64,000 nt of DNA from assembly GCA_016744295.1 (NCBI GenBank), contig JADGEQ010000024.1, positions 38,270 to 102,269 on the forward strand, in the 5' to 3' direction. Both the position numbers and the translations under genes were made by a program. Origin of the DNA: Desulfobacteraceae bacterium. Its GTDB lineage: Bacteria > Desulfobacterota > Desulfobacteria > Desulfobacterales > Desulfobacteraceae. The notes under the pieces were generated by a model that saw nothing but the letters and a program-made list of their open reading frames with translations, ran no database searches and was not told the DNA's origin. Positions 9,625 through 19,325 of the stretch are shown here, piece by piece. Numbering within the stretch: position 1 is the first letter of the stretch; every line of letters begins with the position of its first letter.

Positions 9625-9652
9625 TTTTTATACCCCGGGAGATAAATAAACC

Positions 9653-9961
9653 ATGACTCAACCAAAAATCAGCCACACTAGAAGTGGACCCCTTACCAGG
9701 CTGTGTGCCAACAGGTTCTGTGAAAATTCCATTGGTAAATCAGTTTTCATTTCCAATAAATATTTACACAGCACTGGTTTTTATTATTGCAGCTTCTGTG
9801 GGGTGGACATCTGTGAACGATGTGTCTGGCAGGCACCAAAAGATATGCTCGACGATGTTCTACCGGCCTTGTTGGTCGAAGGGGCGGATTTAAAAAAAGG
9901 GGTTAATTCCTGCTGCCCGTATTGTGGGTTGCCGCTGAGTGAAGATAGGAATGAAATATGA
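9653..9961 (+). CDS. Small double zinc-ribbon protein, 102 aa
   Basis: Contains four cysteine pairs: CANRFC, CSFC, CERC and CPYC, enough for two zinc sites, separated by a short hydrophobic linker. It follows copy B by 28 bases with GGGAGA upstream, and its stop codon overlaps the next start (ATGA at 9958), so the two are coupled. No catalytic motif is seen. In this context it is probably a small structural or adaptor subunit of the same complex. The family is not recognised. Confidence 0.7.
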   Translation: MTQPKISHTRSGPLTRLCANRFCENSIGKSVFISNKYLHSTGFYYCSFCGVDICERCVWQAPKDMLDDVLPALLVEGADLKKGVNSCCPYCGLPLSEDRNEI

Positions 9962-10443
9962 TTCGAGATGCAGTTAAAAAAAGACTTTCCATGGGATCAG
10001 AAGGCCGGTTTCAACATGGGATCGCGTGTATGGCATGTGGGCATTATTTAAATGCAGAACCTGCTGATGATATCAAAAGGATCCCTTGTCCCAAGTGCGG
10101 TAAAATTTGTTATCAAAATCATAAGGGCGAGACTTTTTTGGGAAAAAATGAAGATTTTGAGCAAACACAGGACTATGTCCATTTTAAGGTACGGTCCATG
10201 TTCCTCGAACTCCAGGAATTGGCAAAAGAGATGGGGTCTGTCGAAGAACTGACGGCAAATATTGAAAAAACAGCCGTGATCAGTGAACGAATTAAAACCT
10301 GGCTGTGGGAACACCATGATCCTATTATTTATTATAATTTTTTTGATATTCTTCGTCAGGGTGGCGCCAAAGAGTTTGCCGATACCATGGAAACAGCAGC
10401 CGATTTTGATCACAAAAGTCTTGAAGAAGAGGCGGAAACTTAG
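9958..10443 (+). CDS. Zinc-ribbon protein, 161 aa
   Basis: The N-terminal half holds a rubredoxin-like or zinc-ribbon pair of knuckles, CMACGH (residues ~24-29) and CPKCGK (~43-48). The rest is charged helix with no known motif ('VRSMFLELQELAKEMGSVEEL'). The start overlaps the previous stop (ATGA). It is the third consecutive cysteine-knuckle protein in this operon, and the next ORF starts directly after its stop codon. Function is unknown. The run suggests a multi-subunit zinc-dependent complex associated with the AAA+ and STAND proteins. Confidence 0.7.
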   Translation: MIRDAVKKRLSMGSEGRFQHGIACMACGHYLNAEPADDIKRIPCPKCGKICYQNHKGETFLGKNEDFEQTQDYVHFKVRSMFLELQELAKEMGSVEELTANIEKTAVISERIKTWLWEHHDPIIYYNFFDILRQGGAKEFADTMETAADFDHKSLEEEAET

Positions 10444-10604
10444 ATGCTTGGATGGTTTAAACCTAAAAGAGCAGTTCTTTCAAAACAGTATCAAATGCGT
10501 GTCTTATAGGACTGGACCATATAAAAGTTTCCGGAATGGTAAAGCAAGGATTCACTGGTGATATTAACCTGACGTTATTAAACCTGATAAGACTTAAGAG
10601 ATGA
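10444..10604 (+). pseudogene. Small MLGWF ORF, apparently frameshifted
   Basis: An ATG directly after the previous stop opens MLGWFKPKRAVL..., ending at 10509 after 21 residues. The opening recalls the MGWF start of copies A and B. A second frame, open from about 10467 and ending at 10604, reads ...LIGLDHIKVSGMVKQGF... and its TGA overlaps the ATG of the STAND gene (ATGA at 10601-10604), as expected of a true gene end in this operon. One base shift between 10467 and 10507 would join the halves into a protein of about 53 residues. It could be a decayed gene, a recoded gene or a sequence error. Confidence 0.4.
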
Positions 10605-13600
10605 GATTATTTAAAAAATTTTTAAACAAGCTGGCCAAACCGCAACATTTGGATCGAACAGAGGACGATTTTAAATGGAGAGATGTCCCTGTTTTTATTT
10701 CCAGTACATTCAATGACATGCATGCTGAACGGGACCTGCTGGTTAAACAGGTATTCCCCGATTTGCGGGAATGGTGTGCAAAACGACGGTTAACACTGGT
10801 CGACATAGATTTGCGCTGGGGTGTCACTGAAGAGGAGGCAACTGATAATAATAATGCGGTCGGAGTCTGCCTGAAAAATATTGATGAATCCCGGCCCTTT
10901 TTTCTCTGTTTTCTAGGTCAAAGATATGGCTGGCAGCCAGGTGAAGCAGACTATGAAAATGCAATAAAAGAGTATCCCAACCTGAAATCATCCATCCAGG
11001 ACATGTATTCTGTAACAGAGCATGAAATTCATCACGCGCTTTTTTCAAAATATCATTTGCCCGGGAAATTAAAACAATATCTGCCTGTGGAAGCCCCTCT
11101 CTTTTTAAGACGTTCAGATGGATATCTGGGCCAGATGCATCCGGAAGCACCGGCAGTTCTAAAACGAATTTACAGTGATTTACATGATGAGAATCAGGAA
11201 TTAAAAGCAGAGTTACAACGCAAAAAAAAGAATCTGGAACAGGTTATCCTTTCTGCACATACAATCACAGACTATTCTGTAGAATGGGATAATACCCAGA
11301 CTACCCCTGAACTGGCTATCCCGCTGCGATGCCCCTCAGAAAAGCCGGACGCCATAAAGCAATGGCAGGCCCTTTGGAAAAAGTATGCCGGGATCAATCT
11401 TGATCAGAATTTTATTCCTGACAATTCCCTTGAAATGGAAGCCGCCCTGAAATTTAATGAACAATTGTGCCGGGGACGGCTGGGCAAATTCCAAAGCAAT
11501 GGGGATAAGTTAGCACAGGTTATTTCAGATTTGCTTAAGGATGCCATTTTAAAAAGGTTTCCCCGCCGAAAATCAGTTGAGAGTATGATTGGTATGAAGC
11601 CTGAACTGGAACAGCAGGAGTCATTTCTTCTGCATGCATCCAAGGGGTATGTCAAACGAAAAGATGATTTTGTATCCCTGGATGATTATTTTGAATCACA
11701 AAGCAACGGTTTTTTAGCAGTAAGTGCACAGGCGGGTGGCGGGAAAACAACGCTGCTGGCAAACTGGATTTTCTCTCTTCGTCAACCCGGCAATAACAGC
11801 TCTAAAACAAAGGTGATTTTTAGATTCATTGGTGCCAGTGACCGATCAACAACTGTCGAAGAACTTCTTCTTTCCATTTTTGAAGAAATCCATGATGACG
11901 GATTGTTGAGTCGACCAATCCCGCAGGATATCCGTGAACTGCGCCTGAACTGGATAGATCTTATTGGGGAAGTGGCTCAAACAAAACCACTGCTTCTCGT
12001 GATTGACGGTTTAGATCAGCTTGAAAGCGGGATGGATGATCTTTCATGGCTGCCGGGGAAATTGCCGGAATCATTTAAATTGATTTTCAGCTTTAAACTG
12101 GGATCTATCCAATCTGACAGTTTTCTTGCGGAGTGTCGTAAATCAAGCACAATAGATCTTTGCGATGTTCCTTTTTTTGATGATTCACACAAAAGAATGA
12201 TGATCAATCTTTATCTGGAACGGTATTTAAAACGTCTTGACCCGAACCATATCGAAACGCTACTGTCTCTTAAAGGGGCTCAACAGCCTGGCAGCCCATT
12301 GTTTATAAAAATCATTCTGTCTGAGCTTCGTATGTTTGGGGCTTTTTCCCAGCTGAGAGAAGAAATCGAAAAATCATTCGGACATACACCGGTCAGTGCA
12401 TTTAACAGATTGCTGATCCGGCTTGAAAAAGATCCGGCCTATACTCTGCTGCCTCCAAAAACTACAGTTCCCGTTATTATGGGGACGCTTGCCCATGCCC
12501 GGCATGGACTATCCGTATTTGAACTCTCTGATATTGTTTATCACTACCATCGTCAGCAATTTTCGATTGAGTCTGTGGAGGATGCCGTCAATCTGGTACT
12601 CCGCCAGGTCAGGTCGTTTCTGGCAATACGTTCGGGCAGGTATGGTTTTTTTTATGATTCATTTAAACAGGCCTGTATTGAAAAATATACTCAAACCGAG
12701 ACGATAGAAACCTGGAATCGTTTATTGGCTGACTATTTTGAAAGAACTGGTAGGGTTGAAGGAGCCGGAAAAAGAGAGACCGGAAAAAGATTTAATCGCC
12801 GTATGCTTTCTGAACTGCCATATCACTTGACCGAGGCAAATGAATTGAATCGCCTTGCTGATTTTTTGTGTGATATAAATTTTATTCAGGCAAAGTATCA
12901 GGCAAATATGCCGGATGAATTATTGTCCGACTATGAACGACTCAAGATTTCAGAAAACAGCACTGATGAAACATCCGCCGGATTATATCAATTTAAAACC
13001 TTTAACCGTGTCAATAATAAATTGCTGAGAAATGACCCCGGGTTGCTGATGCAGCTTGCGCTGAAGGAACCGGCAGCTAATGCAGTTTTTGTTCAAGCCG
13101 ATCAATTGGTTTATGCAGATACACAAAAAAAAAGCTATTTCATGTGGCAAAATAAACCGGAGCACATTTCGCCTGTGTCATTATCCTATCCAATGCTTTC
13201 TGATAGAATCATAGATGTATCCCTGGGAAAAGATAGACATCATTTTGTGTCTGTAGATACTACGGGGCGTCTGGTCATACTTGCTGTGGAAAGCGGTAAA
13301 ATTTTGTTAAATAAAAAGGTATCTGACACTCCCATCAGTTCTCCGGTTTTATCTGAAACTCAAAACCGGGTTGGTTTTATTGAAGGAATGAGCAACTTTA
13401 TTGTTTACCGAATCAGCCCGTTTCAAGAAATACATTCCCATCAAATGCATTGCCTGATAGATTTCTGTGTTGCAAATGAAGCGGCTAACCATTTTGCCTT
13501 TGTATGTGATAAAAATGTTTATTTTTATGATTTAGAGAAAGATCCAATATTATTTGCCGGCCATTCCGATTCCATAACTGACTGTTGCATATCTCCTGAT

Positions 13601-14941
13601 AGTAAACTCATGGCCACGGTTTCCAAAGACAAGTCAATCAGGGTCTGGGATGTGGATGGGCAAACACTCTTATGGTTTTCCCGTAAACATTTTGAACAGG
13701 TTAGCTGTTGCTGTTTTTCTTCAACAGGAAAGTATCTGGTTACCGGGTCTATTGATGAAGTCATCTTATGGAATGCAACAATTCCTGCAATGGTACAACG
13801 ACAAGTTTGCCGTCATGGCGTTATTCGCGACATTGATATTATTTTCGAAGATGAGTTATCAATTCATGTATTGACCTGTGGGGATGATGGTACGGTCAGA
13901 ACTTCGATACTCCCTTTGGCAAGAGATATAGAACCCGGGCACAGCCAAGCCTATGTGTGGCAGGCAAAATCAGGTCCACTGAAATGGTGTAAAAGTGTTT
14001 CCGACCGATCGGCTATCATTGTCCAGGACAATTCCCAGGCGATTGAAATCAGGTTTGACAAGTTCGATCAGGACGCTAGGGATCTCAACCGATGGGGCAG
14101 GTATCCGGTTTATTCAGGATATATGTCCGACAACACTTACGCCTGGGGGAATTCAGACGGAAGGGTCATGTTGGTCGGTAATGGAACAGACCAATTTGTT
14201 AAGCTCCACAATGATGGTGTAAATTGCATAAAAAATATTCCGTTTACAGAGGAGTTTATCACCGCAGGTGGAGATGGTAAGCTCTGCTTTTGCTCATCGG
14301 AAGGCTATGAAACGCTCTTGCCCACAACACATGGTAATACAGGGATTCGAGCGATTTCAACCCTCGATCATGGTCGGCTTATTTTCAGTGGTGCAGAAGA
14401 TGGCACATTGAGAAGCTGGCAATATGACGGAGACAGCCTTATTCCCATTGCAGAAATAAAAACCCGGAAAAACAGTTCAGTTATCGGAAGTGTTCCAAAT
14501 GAAACGGATTCCGGCGTATATATCGTCTCGAAAAAATATATAGAATTCTGGGATATGGAAAAGGGTTCACCCCGGACCATCTGGCAAAATAACCTGGGTA
14601 CACCTGTAGCGATTATGTCAGATACCAATTGGCTGGTTATAGTAACCAAAGACGGGGATGTGATTCATTGGCCCAAAGATGCAATCGAGACTAACTCGCC
14701 TGATATAAAGAACCTCAATATGAATTCGGAAGTGGTTTGCGCCAACCTGGTAAATGGAGGGTTAATTACTGCCCATAAAAATAACAGGGTCATGTTTTGG
14801 GATTTCTCTTCATTGGATCAACGGGCCGTTTTTCCTGTAGACTGTGGAATAAAAAATGTGGTTTCACCTGGCAGGAATAATCAAGTTCTTGTTTGCGGTG
14901 AAAATGGTGAGCACTTTATATTGACAATTCATCAAGGTTAA
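10601..14941 (+). CDS. DUF4062-NACHT-WD40 STAND ATPase, 1446 aa
   Basis: A three-part STAND protein. The N-terminus (about residues 28-110) is a DUF4062 domain (FISSTFNDMHAERD; LRWGVT; FLCFLGQRYGW), the Rossmann-like module also found at the start of eukaryotic TEP1 and NWD1. The central NTPase has Walker A AQAGGGKT (~376-384) and Walker B LLLVIDGLDQLE (~463-472), followed by helical STAND segments. From about residue 870 to the end are WD40-type repeats ('ISPDSKLMATVSKDKSIRVWD'). Family logic suggests that the repeats sense a ligand, the NTPase oligomerises, and DUF4062 acts as effector or signalling domain, as in Avs-like and NLR-like proteins. That function is inferred. It is translationally coupled to the preceding small ORF. 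Confidence 0.88.
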   Translation: MRLFKKFLNKLAKPQHLDRTEDDFKWRDVPVFISSTFNDMHAERDLLVKQVFPDLREWCAKRRLTLVDIDLRWGVTEEEATDNNNAVGVCLKNIDESRPFFLCFLGQRYGWQPGEADYENAIKEYPNLKSSIQDMYSVTEHEIHHALFSKYHLPGKLKQYLPVEAPLFLRRSDGYLGQMHPEAPAVLKRIYSDLHDENQELKAELQRKKKNLEQVILSAHTITDYSVEWDNTQTTPELAIPLRCPSEKPDAIKQWQALWKKYAGINLDQNFIPDNSLEMEAALKFNEQLCRGRLGKFQSNGDKLAQVISDLLKDAILKRFPRRKSVESMIGMKPELEQQESFLLHASKGYVKRKDDFVSLDDYFESQSNGFLAVSAQAGGGKTTLLANWIFSLRQPGNNSSKTKVIFRFIGASDRSTTVEELLLSIFEEIHDDGLLSRPIPQDIRELRLNWIDLIGEVAQTKPLLLVIDGLDQLESGMDDLSWLPGKLPESFKLIFSFKLGSIQSDSFLAECRKSSTIDLCDVPFFDDSHKRMMINLYLERYLKRLDPNHIETLLSLKGAQQPGSPLFIKIILSELRMFGAFSQLREEIEKSFGHTPVSAFNRLLIRLEKDPAYTLLPPKTTVPVIMGTLAHARHGLSVFELSDIVYHYHRQQFSIESVEDAVNLVLRQVRSFLAIRSGRYGFFYDSFKQACIEKYTQTETIETWNRLLADYFERTGRVEGAGKRETGKRFNRRMLSELPYHLTEANELNRLADFLCDINFIQAKYQANMPDELLSDYERLKISENSTDETSAGLYQFKTFNRVNNKLLRNDPGLLMQLALKEPAANAVFVQADQLVYADTQKKSYFMWQNKPEHISPVSLSYPMLSDRIIDVSLGKDRHHFVSVDTTGRLVILAVESGKILLNKKVSDTPISSPVLSETQNRVGFIEGMSNFIVYRISPFQEIHSHQMHCLIDFCVANEAANHFAFVCDKNVYFYDLEKDPILFAGHSDSITDCCISPDSKLMATVSKDKSIRVWDVDGQTLLWFSRKHFEQVSCCCFSSTGKYLVTGSIDEVILWNATIPAMVQRQVCRHGVIRDIDIIFEDELSIHVLTCGDDGTVRTSILPLARDIEPGHSQAYVWQAKSGPLKWCKSVSDRSAIIVQDNSQAIEIRFDKFDQDARDLNRWGRYPVYSGYMSDNTYAWGNSDGRVMLVGNGTDQFVKLHNDGVNCIKNIPFTEEFITAGGDGKLCFCSSEGYETLLPTTHGNTGIRAISTLDHGRLIFSGAEDGTLRSWQYDGDSLIPIAEIKTRKNSSVIGSVPNETDSGVYIVSKKYIEFWDMEKGSPRTIWQNNLGTPVAIMSDTNWLVIVTKDGDVIHWPKDAIETNSPDIKNLNMNSEVVCANLVNGGLITAHKNNRVMFWDFSSLDQRAVFPVDCGIKNVVSPGRNNQVLVCGENGEHFILTIHQG

Positions 14942-14956
14942 CAAAGGGTTTTTCCA

Positions 14957-16507
14957 ATGACATACACGCCGCCTCATTTATCTGAAAATACAGCATTTGT
15001 TGCCAGGCCGGAGATCATAGAGTCACCGAATACAGTTTTTATTGTAAAGGAGGCATGGGGACAGCCTGGTGCGAACGCCAGTCTTCTTGAAATTGCCCAG
15101 AGCCTTTATGCATCCAGCGGAGTAAAAGATTTTTTTGTCGAGGGCGTGTTCGACCCGATGACAGCTGACCATATTCGGGAAATAGGCAAGAGTATCCCGG
15201 ATAAAAAAGCGGCATTCACCAGGGGGGAAATAAAACCGGTAGAATATCTTGCATTATCATCTGATGGACAATTCAATATCCACCCGGCAGACAAAGAAGA
15301 CCTTTATAACGATAATTATGGCGCATATCTGGCAACAGTGCAAATGGAAAAAGATGCTAAAAAAGCGCTTGGCATCATGCAAAAAGTTCTCAAGAGGTTC
15401 AGGCAGAACCGCTTTTCCAAGGATTGGCTAACCATATATGATCTTCGGATCAAACGATTGATCGGCAAAAATTTAGACATGGGCACATATCTTAAAACCC
15501 TTATCGCCTTTGCTGATAATTATAAGATTGATCTTGCAGGACAGGACAAAATTCAATTGGTGAGAAAACTTCTGGATGAAGAAGAACAAATGAAGAAAGA
15601 TCATGAAAAATCACAACATGAAATGAAAGAAATCATAGGGATTCTTTTAACCCGGCTGAGTGAAAAAGACCCTGAAGAGAAATTACTCATTCATGTTTTA
15701 ACCTATCAATTCACCCAGGAAAAAAAACATCCGGAACAAATTTTGAATCTTGATTTTAATGATCTTCAGGCAGCTTATGAGAGAGGCCGCAAGAGACTGT
15801 GGGCAGAATTGAATTATGCCATCAAAACAATCTCCGATGGCAGTGGGTCCCAGGCCTATCTCAGCCGGTTTGTTATTGATGTGTCTGCTGCCCTGGGCGT
15901 TGATTTGAAAAGTTATCAATTGGCCAGCCAATATATGCTGACCATGCAGCGTCTGGATACACTTGTTAAACAATCCGATCAACTACTTCGATCGGTTGAT
16001 CATCTGGCAGAGATCATATTGCGTTCACATCCCCGGGGAAATCTTCTATGGCATGTATTTCTTTTTCATAGAGACTTGCTGTTAATTAATAAATTATTCA
16101 AATCCCGGCTTGAATTTGATGATCTGAAACATGTTGAAAAAATACGATCCGCATTTACGTTCGGTAGAACAATGGAAAAATTAAAATTATTTCAATGCGA
16201 AGAAGCAGAGTTGCGAAAGTTAACCGAATTCTCTGATATGTGGGACAGAGGACTTGACCGGGCGATTCGGTTCTATGATTATGCAGAATTGCGAAGAACC
16301 TTCATGAAAAATTCACTTAAGAAATTTTTCTCCAATGAGGATCATCGCGTGGCTGCCATATTCCTTGGCGGTTTCCATTCAAATGCATTGCAACGCGATT
16401 TATGCCGGGAAGATATCTGTTCGTCCACACTAATCACACCCCACATCAGTGGGAATATATCACCAGTGGATATCTATAAACAGATAATGCTTCGACAAAA
16501 ATCTTGA
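14957..16507 (+). CDS. EreA/TraB-like fold protein, 516 aa
   Basis: The ends resemble the EreA/ChaN/TraB hydrolase superfamily. Near the N-terminus 'VFIVKEAWGQPGANASLLEIAQ' followed by 'DFFVEG' has the layout of the family's 'I-DAH---Q-NI--IL' and 'VEG' motifs. Near residue 470 'AAIFLGGFHSNAL' matches the typical GGFHT-type histidine motif. The usual first histidine appears replaced by tryptophan (EAW for DAH), so activity may be altered or lost. The middle is a long helical insertion with a lysine/glutamate-rich segment (~210-235). It lies 15 bases after the STAND gene and is probably its partner. The fold call is tentative, and the role could be effector or regulator. Confidence 0.5.
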   Translation: MTYTPPHLSENTAFVARPEIIESPNTVFIVKEAWGQPGANASLLEIAQSLYASSGVKDFFVEGVFDPMTADHIREIGKSIPDKKAAFTRGEIKPVEYLALSSDGQFNIHPADKEDLYNDNYGAYLATVQMEKDAKKALGIMQKVLKRFRQNRFSKDWLTIYDLRIKRLIGKNLDMGTYLKTLIAFADNYKIDLAGQDKIQLVRKLLDEEEQMKKDHEKSQHEMKEIIGILLTRLSEKDPEEKLLIHVLTYQFTQEKKHPEQILNLDFNDLQAAYERGRKRLWAELNYAIKTISDGSGSQAYLSRFVIDVSAALGVDLKSYQLASQYMLTMQRLDTLVKQSDQLLRSVDHLAEIILRSHPRGNLLWHVFLFHRDLLLINKLFKSRLEFDDLKHVEKIRSAFTFGRTMEKLKLFQCEEAELRKLTEFSDMWDRGLDRAIRFYDYAELRRTFMKNSLKKFFSNEDHRVAAIFLGGFHSNALQRDLCREDICSSTLITPHISGNISPVDIYKQIMLRQKS

Positions 16508-16586
16508 TTATTATTGAAAGCAGCATGTTTTATTTAAAGCAAATATTATACAAAAATTGATATTTAATGGGGAAATAAAATTTCCT

Positions 16587-19157
16587 TTATTCAAAAACAA
16601 AGCCAAACCCTGCATCATTGAGCAATGTCAAATAATTTCTCACTGCATTTTTATCTTTTTGTTTTTCTTTTTCCGGCAGTTCATCATAAGGGGCAATACA
16701 GGGTTGAATTTTCTTCTCATCATCCCTTTTATTGCCATAAACCCATCCGTTCTCAATTTTTTCCTTCATCCAAAGCTCATGTTCGGCTTCTCCGAGCACA
16801 TCAATGTTATCCTCAACCAGCTTTTTTACCAGATCAATATCAATAGCCCCTGTATCAGATTCATCAGCCACCTGCAGGGAAATCAAGGAAAAAATATCTG
16901 GGATGCGTCTGGCAGCGGCCTTGTTATCCTCTTGAAATGGTGGCGTAAGTTTCTCCCAGGCAATGGCCCATGGTTCGTTCCATCCTTCTTTTGCTGCAAT
17001 ACTCTTATAAAAATTATGTATATTTTCAGCAAAAGTATCACAATTGTTTTTAAATGGTTTATCCTGTTCGATGAGTTTAAGAAAAACATCATATTTCACA
17101 TGGATGGCAGCCTGGGACCGCGGTGGCAGGTTGGACCTTAGCAATCCATTAAAATTTTTCTTTTTTGTCAGCCGAATAATCGTTTCCATTGATCTGGAAC
17201 CATGTTTATACTTATCGATTTTAATAAACCCATTCAGCATACCAAAATCAATATCAAAGCGCTGGTGCTTATCAAATACACCTGACATTACTCTGAGTAA
17301 TAAGGCCCGCCGTAGTGGAAAACAATTGTCACTTAGGTCATCTTCCCATTGCTCAGTATCCAGATTGAAAATCTGGCGGCGATTGGGGCCCAATACATTG
17401 AGATACCCATGCAGACGACTGACAAAATCCGGTCCTTTTTTCAATTTGAAAACATTGATGGCGTTTTCATTTCTCTTCATTTGTTCTTCTGGGAAATCTT
17501 TTTTTTCGTGCTTCAGGTTGACAGGTTCAAAATTTTCCATGGTATAGCTGGTACCGCCGGCAAATACAAAAATACATTTACCTATGGGGTGGGAGATTTG
17601 ACCTTCAAGAAAAGCGCCATCTTGCATGGGGGCCAGAAGATATTGCAGCCAGAAAAGTTCCCTGCTATCAAATTCATCCCAAAATACGACCGGTGTCCCT
17701 CCTTTAAGAACCTCATCCCTGACCTGATGGAGGGCATCGCTCAGCATACCTGGATCATTAAACTGGGACAGGTTGAATTCCAGTATGGAAACGTCTTCAC
17801 CCATAATTCCCTTGGCGATCTGTTTAATTCCAAATGATTTACCGGCACCCGGAGGACCAAAAACACCAAGGGATAAGGGTTTATCCTGTTTTTGTTTTGC
17901 TATATAATTTGTGATTAATTCTTTTATACCGTTCAGACTCTCGATCTCATTTCGATCAACCGTATATAATTGTCCAAAAGAACCAAAGGGAATATCCTGG
18001 AGCACAGCGGGTCCATACAATGCCACTTGCCTTGCTCTGCCGTATAGCGGGCCTGATTCATCCGGCATGCTACCTTCAATCAAGGACCAGCTGATCGACG
18101 CTGAAAATGCAGTTTGGGGCAGGGACACACATCTGAACTCTTTTGGTTTGACCGTGGAAATGGTGTGGCCAATGGTTTCATAGGGAAATGCCGGAGAAGT
18201 TTTTGAATCCCCATGGCCGGATTTTAAAAGTGCCCGCATCGCTGAAAGACCAGAAATTATACCATCACAGAGATCTAAGTTTTTAATATTGAAGGGTGGA
18301 GTACCCATGAAATTGGCAATTGAATAGATGACACCTGAAGTAAAACATGAAGACCTTCCCAATACCTCACCGTTAAATTTTGTTTTCCAGGCATTTTCCT
18401 GATACCCGGGATCAAAAATCATTTTAATCGGACTGTCACCAAAGCTATCCTGGGGCTGTATCCACAAGGCACCTTCACTGCCAAAGGTAATGATCAGATG
18501 GCGGCAAAGTTTAAGATCCTTTAAAGCTGCGTTGCTCTTTATTTCTACCAGGACATCCTGGATGGTTCGCTCCCAGGAAATGCCCTGACTGATTTTGACT
18601 TCACCCCGTCTTAAATCATCTGCAGAAACAATGATAATCATGTTTTCTGTAAAATTATTGTCTCTTAAATATGTCCACAAATCTCCTTTGGTCGTCGGAA
18701 AGGACATTTTGGAAATAATCAGTTCAGGTGAATGGGTATTCTCAAAAATAAATGAAGGCCAGTTTTTAGAATTGAACCGATAACTCATCGCTGCATCGTC
18801 AAATACAACAATATCACAATTTTTGTTATCCCATACATCGGCCTTTTTCTGAGGAGTACCAAAATGCTGTGGTCTATGACCATAGCCCATTTTGTGGGAC
18901 ACCCGCCACACATCATCAAAACTTTGCCAAACTGCATACCCGTGCTGATTATCCGGCTTGGGCTTTTGGGTCGTTATTTCTACATTGTCGGACAAGTCTG
19001 TTTTTTGTAATATATCAGCAATCAAAAAGTATCCACCGGCAGATGTCTTAACACAGGTTCCATTTTTATTTGAATCATTTGGATTAAGACAAGACCCCTC
19101 ATATAAATGATGGTCATAAAGGCTGTCGCCGGTAAGCAAAAGTTTTAATTTACTCAT
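16587..19157 (-). CDS. PfkB-like domain fused to AAA+ ATPase, 856 aa
   Basis: Residues 1 to about 380 resemble a ribokinase/PfkB fold: LKLLLTGDSLYDHH at the start, 'IIIVSADDLRRGEV', 'HLIITFGSEGALWI', then 'GEVLGRSSCFTSGVIYSIANF' where PfkB proteins have the DTxGAGD catalytic loop. The aspartate of that loop is not evident, so it may bind but not phosphorylate a nucleoside or sugar. Residues ~420-620 are an AAA+ ATPase with Walker A GPPGAGKS (~436-443) and Walker B PVVFWDEFDS (~487-496). GGAG precedes the ATG. The gene runs opposite to both flanking blocks and converges on the EreA-like gene. A ligand-sensing ATPase in the conflict island is the likely role. Confidence 0.7.
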   Translation of the reverse strand: MSKLKLLLTGDSLYDHHLYEGSCLNPNDSNKNGTCVKTSAGGYFLIADILQKTDLSDNVEITTQKPKPDNQHGYAVWQSFDDVWRVSHKMGYGHRPQHFGTPQKKADVWDNKNCDIVVFDDAAMSYRFNSKNWPSFIFENTHSPELIISKMSFPTTKGDLWTYLRDNNFTENMIIIVSADDLRRGEVKISQGISWERTIQDVLVEIKSNAALKDLKLCRHLIITFGSEGALWIQPQDSFGDSPIKMIFDPGYQENAWKTKFNGEVLGRSSCFTSGVIYSIANFMGTPPFNIKNLDLCDGIISGLSAMRALLKSGHGDSKTSPAFPYETIGHTISTVKPKEFRCVSLPQTAFSASISWSLIEGSMPDESGPLYGRARQVALYGPAVLQDIPFGSFGQLYTVDRNEIESLNGIKELITNYIAKQKQDKPLSLGVFGPPGAGKSFGIKQIAKGIMGEDVSILEFNLSQFNDPGMLSDALHQVRDEVLKGGTPVVFWDEFDSRELFWLQYLLAPMQDGAFLEGQISHPIGKCIFVFAGGTSYTMENFEPVNLKHEKKDFPEEQMKRNENAINVFKLKKGPDFVSRLHGYLNVLGPNRRQIFNLDTEQWEDDLSDNCFPLRRALLLRVMSGVFDKHQRFDIDFGMLNGFIKIDKYKHGSRSMETIIRLTKKKNFNGLLRSNLPPRSQAAIHVKYDVFLKLIEQDKPFKNNCDTFAENIHNFYKSIAAKEGWNEPWAIAWEKLTPPFQEDNKAAARRIPDIFSLISLQVADESDTGAIDIDLVKKLVEDNIDVLGEAEHELWMKEKIENGWVYGNKRDDEKKIQPCIAPYDELPEKEKQKDKNAVRNYLTLLNDAGFGFVFE

Positions 19158-19211
19158 TTTTTCTCCTTGATCGATTCAGAAAAATTCTCGTAAAATTAGC
19201 AAGTTAGCCTT

Positions 19212-19279
19212 ACATAATCCCATGAACACCTGTTTGTCAAGGTTTTCACTCGAATTCGATTGTAGATCCGAGTGAAAAC
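19212..19279 (-). promoter_or_regulatory. Promoter with adjacent 11-bp inverted repeat
   Basis: On the minus strand TTGACA (19235-19240), a 17-base spacer and TTATGT (19212-19217) form a promoter for the PfkB-AAA+ gene. Immediately upstream of the -35 box lies a perfect inverted repeat, GTTTTCACTCG (19242-19252) and CGAGTGAAAAC (19269-19279), with a 16-base spacer. Its position fits an activator or dual-regulator site for the divergent genes. Confidence 0.5.
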
Positions 19280-19325
19280 AATTCAGAATATCACCATGTG
19301 TGAATGGTAATGAGAATAAACTCTG

